Assembly (NCBI GenBank): GCA_017853575.1
Contig: JAFMJI010000006.1
Location: 62,001-126,000, forward strand
Source: Chitinophagaceae bacterium
Lineage (GTDB): Bacteria; Bacteroidota; Bacteroidia; Chitinophagales; Chitinophagaceae
Direction of reading: 5' to 3'
DNA: 64,000 bases
The notes below the pieces were generated by a model that saw only the letters and a program-made list of their open reading frames with translations, searched no databases and was not told the origin of the DNA. The position numbers and the translations under genes are program-made. This document shows, one piece after another, positions 27,300-34,480 of the stretch (within the stretch, counting starts at the first letter, position 1; every line of letters starts with the position of its first letter).

Positions 27300-28271
27300 T
27301 TATTTATTTGAAGGATTAAGCAACGGTTGTTGATGGGAGCTGCGCTTGACAAATTCTCCCCATACAAGATTATCCCTTTTGTCTGAATGTTGTTGAGCCA
27401 ATTCAATAGCGTAGTTGGCTGCTGTTTCGACAACCCATTCAAAATTTTCTTTTCCAACACTTTTCAAGTCTGCATCTGGTGCCGGATTGCAAAAGTCGAT
27501 CGCATAGGGTATGCCATCTCTTACTGCCAATTCAACGGTGTTGAAATCATATCCCAGATATTGATTGATCTTCAATACAATCGATTCCATTTCTTTCAGC
27601 AGTTTTGAAGATGGTTTGTGCTCAGCTACATACCTCAGATGATGAGGGTTCCTTGGTTCATAGGGCATGATTCTGACATGCTTCCTTCCAATGCAATAGC
27701 AGCGGTAGTATTCTTCAAATACAATTTCTTCCTGCAGGAGCATTACCAGCTGACCTGTTTCTGCATGGCGCTCAAAAAATTCTTCCATGCTGTTCAACTT
27801 ATATACATTTTTCCATCCACCACCTGAAAAAGGTTTCATATAGGCAGGAAAACCAACATATTCAAATATTCCTTTCCAATCCAAAGGATAGGTGAGGTTG
27901 CTGAATGATTCACCAGAGGTGTCATCCGGCAGCTCCCTGGAAGGAAGAATAACTGTTTTTGGAACTGGCACACCAATTTTTGTTGCCAGTGCATTGTTGA
28001 AAAATTTTTCATCAGCACTGAACCAAAATGGATTGTTAATAACCGCTGTACCGCAAATAGCTGCATTCTTTAAAAATGCTCTGTAGAATGGAACATCCTG
28101 TGAAATTCTGTCAACGATCACGACATAATCATTGGAAGCTCCTTGAATTACTTTATCAATTTTAACAGGTTCAGCGATGATGCCTTTGACTTTTTTCTGG
28201 TTGATACGATCAACGAATGCTTCAGGGAAGGAGCGCTCCTTTCCATGGAGAATGCCAATTTTTTTAATCAT
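27300..28271 (-). CDS. ATP-grasp ligase (RimK/D-Ala-D-Ala-ligase-like)
   Basis: 323 residues. The central domain opens with IGVPVPKTVILP, and the ATP-grasp core shows Lys146 in FPAYMKPFSGGGWKNVYKL with the glycine loop (150-152), the QEE hinge (180-182), Glu247 in NTVELAVRDG and Asp259/Asn262 in AIDFCNPAPDAD for metal. It is the first gene of the five-gene minus-strand cluster and ends one base before the GCS2 gene. It should form a carboxylate-amine bond through an acyl-phosphate; the substrate is unknown. Of the two ATP-grasp proteins here this one is the more canonical. Confidence 0.85.
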   Translation of the reverse strand: MIKKIGILHGKERSFPEAFVDRINQKKVKGIIAEPVKIDKVIQGASNDYVVIVDRISQDVPFYRAFLKNAAICGTAVINNPFWFSADEKFFNNALATKIGVPVPKTVILPSRELPDDTSGESFSNLTYPLDWKGIFEYVGFPAYMKPFSGGGWKNVYKLNSMEEFFERHAETGQLVMLLQEEIVFEEYYRCYCIGRKHVRIMPYEPRNPHHLRYVAEHKPSSKLLKEMESIVLKINQYLGYDFNTVELAVRDGIPYAIDFCNPAPDADLKSVGKENFEWVVETAANYAIELAQQHSDKRDNLVWGEFVKRSSHQQPLLNPSNK

Positions 28272-28280
28272 TGTGAATAC

Positions 28281-28314
28281 TTGTCTTTCTAAGTTAATGC
28301 ATTTCTTACTTTTG
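28281..28314 (+). promoter_or_regulatory. Promoter candidate of the alpha/beta hydrolase gene
   Basis: TTG at 28281-28283 and TACTTTTG at 28307-28314, 23 bases apart, fit the -33/-7 pattern. The ATG is 13 bases after the -7 box, within a 56-base divergent intergenic region. Confidence 0.5.
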
Positions 28315-28327
28315 TCACTTTCTACGA

Positions 28328-29116
28328 ATGAATACGTTCCAAGATTTTACTATTCACCAGATTGCATCAGCTTCTCTCAACAGAATTGTACGGGCAGATT
28401 TCTATTTGCCTGAGCAACTACATATGGCAAATGGAATTGATGTTTTGTTTGTAAATGACGGCCAGGATTTGCTAAAAATGGATATACCTAAAATGATCAA
28501 TAGCGTGGAGCTAGGAGGAAATAGATTGATCATGGTAGCCATCCATGCAGGAACTGAACGTAAACAAGAGTACGGCGTGGCCGGGATTCCTGATTTTATG
28601 AATAGGGGGTCAAAGGCAGGGGAGTATTCAACATTTATTATGAATGAGTTGATTCCTTACTTGTATACCAACATTGGAACATCAATTATTCGAAATAAGT
28701 ATATCGCAGGATTTTCTTTGGGAGGCTTGATGGCCTTTGATCTTGCAATGGAATTTCCAATGGAATTTCAGGCGGCAGGTGTATTCAGTGGTTCATTCTG
28801 GTGGCGATCTAAAGATTTGAAGGATGGATATGTTGAGGAACGTGATCGAATTATGCATGCAAAAATCAGAACTAAAAGATCAAATAACCTTCAAAGGTTT
28901 TATCTCCAAACAGGTGCATTGGATGAAAAGGCGGATAGAAATAAAAATGGAATCATTGACTCTATCGATGATACATTGGATATCATAAAAGAATTAGAAC
29001 AAATAGGTTTTAACAAAGTACAACTCAGGTACGTTGAATTGCCTGATGGCAAACATGATGTGTCAACATGGAACAGGGCAATGCCTGAATTCTTGAACTG
29101 GTTGAGCTTGAAATAA
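28328..29116 (+). CDS. Alpha/beta hydrolase (Fes-like esterase) with EF-hand-like loop
   Basis: 262 residues, no signal peptide. The nucleophile elbow is GFSLGG (Ser130) and the likely histidine is His243 in LPDGKHDVSTW; the acid is probably Asp199 in QTGALDE. Directly after this Asp comes DRNKNGIIDSIDD (203-215), which fits the 12-residue calcium-binding pattern of EF-hand and dockerin loops. The overall form matches the enterochelin-esterase-like group (PF00756). It is divergent from the ATP-grasp/GCS2 cluster across 56 bases, so it may hydrolyse that cluster's product or precursor (inference). A strong terminator follows. Confidence 0.82.
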   Translation: MNTFQDFTIHQIASASLNRIVRADFYLPEQLHMANGIDVLFVNDGQDLLKMDIPKMINSVELGGNRLIMVAIHAGTERKQEYGVAGIPDFMNRGSKAGEYSTFIMNELIPYLYTNIGTSIIRNKYIAGFSLGGLMAFDLAMEFPMEFQAAGVFSGSFWWRSKDLKDGYVEERDRIMHAKIRTKRSNNLQRFYLQTGALDEKADRNKNGIIDSIDDTLDIIKELEQIGFNKVQLRYVELPDGKHDVSTWNRAMPEFLNWLSLK

Positions 29117-29144
29117 AAAAGGCATCCAATTGGATGCCTTTTTT
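29115..29144. terminator. Symmetric bidirectional terminator
   Basis: Six A, the stem GGCATCC/GGATGCC with loop AATT, and six T form a symmetric palindrome between the convergent hydrolase and DUF2911 genes. It can end transcription from both sides. Confidence 0.93.
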
Positions 29145-29161
29145 AAAATTTAGCAGTGAAG

Positions 29162-29665
29162 TTATTTTACGCCAAATGAAACAATCATTTTTTCCCATTT
29201 CATTGTTACAGCATTTTTACCAACCTCAAATTTCAACGCTTCCACCAAATCAGCTCCTGTACTTGGTTTTGCTTTTACCCTGAGCACATCGTCATCTTGC
29301 TTGTAATTAAAAGCGCCCCATTGATCAGAAGTTTTATTGAATACGATGGTCCATTCTTTTTGATCTGGAATGGTAAACAAGCCATATTTACCTTTTTTCA
29401 ATGTTTGTCCTTCGACAGTGATATCTGCATCCGTTTCAAAAGTAGTGGCTTTGTTTGCTCCTGTTCTCCATACTTTTCCATAAGGAACCAATTCACCCCA
29501 GATCGTTCTGCCTTTAACAGAAGGAGAGCCATAATTGATGGTTATTGTTGCGTTTCCAATTTTACCAGTTGCACTGGAAGCTGGACTTGCAGGAGGATTC
29601 TGAGCAAAAATATTTGTTGTACTAAACGTCAACAAAGTGATTAAACTAAAAAGGATTCTTTTCAT
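29162..29665 (-). CDS. Exported DUF2911 protein
   Basis: 167 residues from ATG 29665 (MKRILFSLITLLTFSTTNIFAQ, signal peptide). The frame continues upstream to 29752 inside pdxJ, without a plausible N-terminus. The body has GNATITINYGSPSVKGRTIWGELV, YGKVWRTGANKATTFETDADI and KKGKYGLFTIPDQKEWTIVFNK, the marks of DUF2911, a beta-rich periplasmic family of unknown role common in Bacteroidetes. It lies 7 bases after pdxJ and is likely the last gene of the ahcY-pdxJ unit. Confidence 0.9.
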   Translation of the reverse strand: MKRILFSLITLLTFSTTNIFAQNPPASPASSATGKIGNATITINYGSPSVKGRTIWGELVPYGKVWRTGANKATTFETDADITVEGQTLKKGKYGLFTIPDQKEWTIVFNKTSDQWGAFNYKQDDDVLRVKAKPSTGADLVEALKFEVGKNAVTMKWEKMIVSFGVK

Positions 29666-29672
29666 ATAATGC

Positions 29673-30407
29673 TTATTTAATAGTTGATGAATACTGCAGT
29701 TTTCTTTTATAAAGTTGAACTGTATTTTCCAGGCCATAGTAAAGTGCATCACATATCAATGCATGCCCTATACTTACTTCGTCAAGGTAGGGAATATTCT
29801 GTATCAGAAAGTTAAGATTATGCAAATCCAGATCATGTCCAGCATTGATTCCCAACCCCAATTCTTTTGCTTTTTTTGCTGCATCAACATAAGGTGCAAC
29901 GGCCTTTTGTGGGTTAGACAAAAAATGCTTCGCGTACCCCTCCGTATAAAGCTCAATACGGTCTGTTCCGGTTTCCTTTGCTCCTTCAATCATTCGAATA
30001 GAAGGATCACAGAAAATGCTGGTTCTGATGCCTGCATTTTTGAAAACACTGATCATTTCCTTTAGATAGGATTGATGAAGTATGGTATCCCATCCATGAT
30101 CTGAAGTCAATTGATTTTCGGCATCTGGCACAAGTGTTACTTGTGCAGGTTTTACTTCTAGTACAAGATCAATAAATTTTTGCTCACGGCAGTTACCCTC
30201 GATATTGAATTCAGTTTTGATCACTTTTTTAAGTGATCTAACATCATCATATTTAATGTGGCGTTCATCCGGACGAGGATGTACAGTGATACCCTCTGCT
30301 CCAAACATCTCTATGTCCAAAGCAGTCTTGATCAGATCTGGATTGTTAGCACCTCTGCTATTTCTCAGTGTTGCAATCTTATTGATATTTACTGAGAGAC
30401 GGGTCAT
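29673..30407 (-). CDS. pdxJ: Pyridoxine 5'-phosphate synthase
   Basis: 244 residues, normal for PdxJ. It joins 1-deoxy-D-xylulose 5-phosphate and 3-amino-2-oxopropyl phosphate to make pyridoxine 5'-phosphate. Motifs seen: LSVNINKIATLRNSRG at the N-terminus, GAEGITVHPRPDERHI (active-site His and Arg), FNIEGN, QVTLVPDAENQLTSDHGWD, IRTSIFCDP, RIELYTEGYAK and LGINAGHDLDLHNL. The start codon is 6 bases after the ahcY stop, so both share a transcript. Confidence 0.97.
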   Translation of the reverse strand: MTRLSVNINKIATLRNSRGANNPDLIKTALDIEMFGAEGITVHPRPDERHIKYDDVRSLKKVIKTEFNIEGNCREQKFIDLVLEVKPAQVTLVPDAENQLTSDHGWDTILHQSYLKEMISVFKNAGIRTSIFCDPSIRMIEGAKETGTDRIELYTEGYAKHFLSNPQKAVAPYVDAAKKAKELGLGINAGHDLDLHNLNFLIQNIPYLDEVSIGHALICDALYYGLENTVQLYKRKLQYSSTIK

Positions 30408-30413
30408 GTGCGA

Positions 30414-31742
30414 TTAATAACGGTAGTGTTCAGACTTGAATGGTCCACTTTGTTGAATACCCAGGTAATCAGCTTGGTCTTTGGTAAGTACATCCAACTC
30501 AACACCGATTTTTGACAGGTGCAATCTTGCAACTTTTTCATCAAGGTGTTTAGGAAGAACGTAAACCTTGTTTTCGTAATTCTTGTTGTTGGTCCACAAT
30601 TCAATCTGGGCAAGTGTTTGATTTGTGAATGAGTTACTCATCACGAATGATGGGTGACCAGTTGCACAACCGAGGTTCACCAATCTTCCTTCTGCAAGAA
30701 GAATGATGTCGTTGCCATTTACGTTGTATATATCTACCTGTGGTTTGATGGTATCTTTTGTATGTCCAAAGTTTGTATTCAACCAAGCAACATCAATTTC
30801 AATATCGAAGTGACCGATGTTACAAACGATGGTCTTGTCTTTCATCAATTTAAAATGCTCACCAGTGATCAAGTCGCGGCAACCTGAAGCAGTTACAACG
30901 ATATCGGCCTCTTTCACTGCATCAGCCATTTTCTTAACTTCAAATCCATCCATTGCAGCTTGCAAAGCACAGATAGGATCAATTTCTGTAACGATCACAC
31001 GGCAACCTGCGCCTGCAAGAGAAGCAGCAGAACCTTTTCCAACATCACCATATCCACCAACAACAGCAACTTTACCTGCAAGCATTACATCCGTTGCTCT
31101 TCTGATGGCATCAACCAATGATTCTTTACAGCCGTATTTGTTATCGAACTTAGATTTTGTTACTGAGTCGTTTACATTGATTGCTGGCATCGGCAAAGTT
31201 CCTTTGGCAACGCGCTCATATAATCTGTGAACACCAGTTGTTGTTTCTTCAGAAATTCCTTTCACGTGTTGAACCAATTCAGGGTATTTATCCAATACCA
31301 TATTTGTCAAATCACCACCATCGTCCAAAATCATATTCAATGGACGATCAGCACCACCAAAGAACAAAGTTTGCTCAATACACCAATCAGCTTCTTCAAT
31401 GGTTTGGCCCTTCCACGCAAATACACCAATACCTGCGGCAGCGATGGCAGCAGCAGCTTGATCTTGTGTAGAGAAAATATTGCAAGAGCTCCACTTTACT
31501 TCTGCTCCTAATGCAATCAAAGTTTCTATGAGAACAGCAGTTTGAATAGTCATGTGCAGACATCCTGCGATTCTAGCTCCCTTCAAGGGTTGAGATGGAC
31601 CGAACTCTTTTCTGATGGCCATCAAACCAGGCATTTCTGCTTCTGCTAAACGTATTTCTTTTCTTCCCCATTCAGCGAGGGTAATATCTTTTACTTTGTG
31701 CTTTAAGTTGAAGTCGATGTGGTGTTGTGCGGTAGTTGACAT
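30414..31742 (-). CDS. ahcY: Adenosylhomocysteinase
   Basis: 442 residues. Cleaves S-adenosylhomocysteine to homocysteine and adenosine in the methyl cycle. The substrate domain has [34 protein letters not shown] and DDGGDLT; the NAD domain has [20 protein letters not shown] and [15 protein letters not shown]; the C-terminus ends with the conserved Lys/Tyr tail ([10 protein letters not shown]) that reaches the neighbouring subunit. It is the first gene of the ahcY-pdxJ-DUF2911 unit and has a good promoter upstream. Confidence 0.98.
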   Translation of the reverse strand: MSTTAQHHIDFNLKHKVKDITLAEWGRKEIRLAEAEMPGLMAIRKEFGPSQPLKGARIAGCLHMTIQTAVLIETLIALGAEVKWSSCNIFSTQDQAAAAIAAAGIGVFAWKGQTIEEADWCIEQTLFFGGADRPLNMILDDGGDLTNMVLDKYPELVQHVKGISEETTTGVHRLYERVAKGTLPMPAINVNDSVTKSKFDNKYGCKESLVDAIRRATDVMLAGKVAVVGGYGDVGKGSAASLAGAGCRVIVTEIDPICALQAAMDGFEVKKMADAVKEADIVVTASGCRDLITGEHFKLMKDKTIVCNIGHFDIEIDVAWLNTNFGHTKDTIKPQVDIYNVNGNDIILLAEGRLVNLGCATGHPSFVMSNSFTNQTLAQIELWTNNKNYENKVYVLPKHLDEKVARLHLSKIGVELDVLTKDQADYLGIQQSGPFKSEHYRY

Positions 31743-31762
31743 ATTCGTTTAAAAATTTTTGG

Positions 31763-31794
31763 CAAAGCTATCATTAATTGGATAAAATGCCCAA
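31763..31794 (-). promoter_or_regulatory. Promoter of the ahcY operon
   Basis: On the minus strand TTG (31794-31792) and TAGCTTTG (31770-31763) are 21 bases apart, matching the Bacteroidetes -33/-7 pattern. The predicted leader is about 15 bases to the ATG at 31742. Confidence 0.68.
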
Positions 31795-32319
31795 TTATAA
31801 TGGATATTTTAAGGGATTAAGCCTCATGACATAATCATCCATCACATAACCATTTCCAATATCTAAAATTTCCTCGCTAATTACACTGAATCCAAGCTTT
31901 TTATAAAAGTGAAGGGTTGGATTGTACTTGTTTACGTTTAACTCTATTGAATTCCCCCCTGCCTGTTGAATTTCATGGATGATATGATTCATCATTTGTT
32001 TCCCCAGGCCCTTGCCATGATGTTCAGGTTGGAGGTAAAATTTATGGAGCCTGTATTCACTATTATCTGTACCGACTTTCAACGAATATGATGCATATCC
32101 AATAGGTGTATTGTTGTCAATGACCAGGATGAACTGATGGCCCTGCACATTGATTTGTTTTTTGAGCGCTTCTTCATTGTAAATAAGCTCCAGCATGTAT
32201 TCAATTTGTTCCATTGAAATTATGCTTGGATATACTTTCTTCCATATCTCATCGCTGAGCCTTCTGACAATTTCAATTTCGTCAATTTTCAAGGGTCTTA
32301 TTTCTATTGCTTTGCTCAT
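31795..32319 (-). CDS. GNAT-family N-acetyltransferase
   Basis: 174 residues. The acetyl-CoA motif is FYLQPEHHGKGLGKQMMNHII (about 93-113), followed by the SIELNVNKYNPTLHFYKKLGF motif B, both typical of GNAT enzymes. The substrate cannot be predicted; relatives acetylate amines, amino acids or antibiotics. It is a single gene, divergent from the PQQ dehydrogenase gene and ending just before the ahcY promoter. Confidence 0.9.
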   Translation of the reverse strand: MSKAIEIRPLKIDEIEIVRRLSDEIWKKVYPSIISMEQIEYMLELIYNEEALKKQINVQGHQFILVIDNNTPIGYASYSLKVGTDNSEYRLHKFYLQPEHHGKGLGKQMMNHIIHEIQQAGGNSIELNVNKYNPTLHFYKKLGFSVISEEILDIGNGYVMDDYVMRLNPLKYPL

Positions 32320-32389
32320 GAGAACAAATTACATCAAAACGGATTTCAAATATGGTTTAGTGTTTAAATTTAGATCCAATAACATCAAT

Positions 32390-34480
32390 ATGAAAAAGCT
32401 TCCCTTGCTATTTTCCATTTATCTGTTTATCGTTTCGTGTAAACATGATGTCGAATGGCCCGAATATTTGGGAGGTCCGGATCGCAATCATTATTCTCCG
32501 CTGGATCAAATCAATGTGAAAAATGTAAATCAACTTGAAATTGCATGGCAATACCATACAAACGACACTTCAGCTCAAAACCAGTGTAATCCGATCATAG
32601 TGGATGGAAGACTCTATGCTACAACTGCTTCTGTTGAAGTATTTGCATTAGATGCAGCAACAGGTCAAGAAATATGGAGGTATCGAAGCGCAAGAGATAC
32701 CCAGTGGTTCAGCAAAAGCAGGGGAGTGGTTTATTGGGAGGATGGTAATGATAAACGTATTCTTTTCAGCGCTGGAAGCAATCTCTATGCGTTGGATGCA
32801 GAAAAGGGTACCCTGATCAAGGATTTTGGAGACAGTGGCAATGTTGATTTGAAAAAAGGACTCGGTGAACTTGCCCAAAATAAGTTTGTAGCGGCGCCAA
32901 CGCCTGGAACCGTATTTAAGCATTTTATCATTATGCCATTGCATTTGTCGGAGTCTGCAGGTGCTGCACCAGGATTTATCCAGTGTTTCGACATAAAAAC
33001 TGGTAAACTTCAATGGATTTTCAAAACCATACCTGGCCCAGGAGAATTTGGCTATGACACCTGGGAGAAGGATAATTACAAGAATAATCAAGTTGGAGGT
33101 GCCAATGCATGGGCTGGAATGAGCATCGACCGGGATAGGGAAATTGTATATGTGCCCACAGGCTCTGCTGCATTTGATTTTTACGGGGGTAACAGAAAGG
33201 GGAATAACTTATTTGCGAACTGCCTGCTTGCCTTGGATGCCAACTCGGGGAAGAGGATTTGGCATTATCAGTTTACTCATCACGACGTGTGGGACCGAGA
33301 TTTACCTGCGCCACCTAATCTTATCAAAATCAATCGAAAAGGGAGGATAATCGATGCAGTAGCTCAGATTACCAAGCAAGGATATGTATTCGTATTTGAT
33401 CGTGAAACCGGTGAGCCAATCTTTCCGATTGACGAGGTGCCCGTACCCACAGATGGGGTGCAGGGCGAGGTGTTGTCTCCGACCCAGCCCATTTCTAGGT
33501 TACCTAAACCATTTGCCAGAAATACCCTCTCAGAAAATGATATAAATCCGAATGCCGAAAACTATAGTGAACTGATGGGCGCTTTCAAAGGATTCAGGAA
33601 GAACATGTATGACCCGCCTTCGACAGAAGGAACCCTGATATTTCCTGGATTTGATGGGGGTGGTGAATGGGGAGGGGCTGCTTTCGATCCGGAAACAGGT
33701 TATTTGTATGTAAATGCAAATGAGATGCCTTGGATTTTAAAATTAAATAAAAATAAAATCTCAAGTAATTCATTATCAAATAATAATATAGTTTATACAA
33801 AGTATTGCTCAAGCTGTCATAAAGAAGATTTATCCGGTAATGTGAAGAGCGGATACCCATCTTTAAAAGATATAAAGAGCAGGCGCTCTCAATCCTATAT
33901 AGAAAAGATATTGGTTGGCGGCAAGGGAATGATGCCGGGTTTTCCTCAATTGACAAAAGCAGAACGGGAGTCAGTCATTGGGTTTTTGATGGGGACAGAA
34001 AAGCAAGAAGTTGTTTCTGTTAGCTCAAAAGATTCAGAATTCCTCCCTTATAGTTTTGATGGGTACAATAAGTTTCTTGATAAGAATGGCTACCCCGCCA
34101 TTACTCCCCCTTGGGGGACACTCACTGCCATCGATCTAAATAACGGTGAGCATGTTTGGCAAAGAAGATTGGGGGAATTCGCTGAGCTTTCTGCTAAGGG
34201 CATTCCAGTTACTGGCACTGAAAATTATGGCGGTGGGGTTGTAACAAAAGGCGGATTATTTATGATTGCCGCTACGCGTGACAGCAAGTTCAGGGCCTTT
34301 GACAAAATGAGTGGAAAGCAGATTTGGGAAACCGAGTTACCAACATCTAGTTTCGCTTCATTAAGTACTTATAAAATTAATGATATTCAATATGTTGTAT
34401 TAAATGTTGGTGGAACAAAATTGGGTACCAAGAAAGGCGATAGCTTTATTGCCTACCGATTGAAAAAATCGAAGCATTGA
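32390..34480 (+). CDS. PQQ-dependent dehydrogenase lipoprotein with c-type heme domain
   Basis: 696 residues from ATG 32390; the frame extends upstream without a plausible N-terminus. A lipobox (LFIVSC) ends the signal peptide. The body is an eight-bladed PQQ propeller (WPEYLGGPDRNHYSPLDQI, VFALDAATGQEIWRY, WHYQFTHHDVWDRDLPAPP, FPGFDGGGEWGGAAFDPETG, ENYGGGVVTKGGLF). A cytochrome c segment is inserted late, with heme motif CSSCH (473-477) and a Met ligand in MMPGFP. It resembles membrane-anchored quinoprotein glucose/alcohol dehydrogenases; the substrate is unknown and no pqq biosynthesis genes are in the window. It overlaps the next gene by 4 bases. Confidence 0.87.
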   Translation: MKKLPLLFSIYLFIVSCKHDVEWPEYLGGPDRNHYSPLDQINVKNVNQLEIAWQYHTNDTSAQNQCNPIIVDGRLYATTASVEVFALDAATGQEIWRYRSARDTQWFSKSRGVVYWEDGNDKRILFSAGSNLYALDAEKGTLIKDFGDSGNVDLKKGLGELAQNKFVAAPTPGTVFKHFIIMPLHLSESAGAAPGFIQCFDIKTGKLQWIFKTIPGPGEFGYDTWEKDNYKNNQVGGANAWAGMSIDRDREIVYVPTGSAAFDFYGGNRKGNNLFANCLLALDANSGKRIWHYQFTHHDVWDRDLPAPPNLIKINRKGRIIDAVAQITKQGYVFVFDRETGEPIFPIDEVPVPTDGVQGEVLSPTQPISRLPKPFARNTLSENDINPNAENYSELMGAFKGFRKNMYDPPSTEGTLIFPGFDGGGEWGGAAFDPETGYLYVNANEMPWILKLNKNKISSNSLSNNNIVYTKYCSSCHKEDLSGNVKSGYPSLKDIKSRRSQSYIEKILVGGKGMMPGFPQLTKAERESVIGFLMGTEKQEVVSVSSKDSEFLPYSFDGYNKFLDKNGYPAITPPWGTLTAIDLNNGEHVWQRRLGEFAELSAKGIPVTGTENYGGGVVTKGGLFMIAATRDSKFRAFDKMSGKQIWETELPTSSFASLSTYKINDIQYVVLNVGGTKLGTKKGDSFIAYRLKKSKH

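Noticed and set aside
30817-31230. Plus-strand open frame inside ahcY
   Set aside because: Antisense shadow of adenosylhomocysteinase, with no independent start signals.
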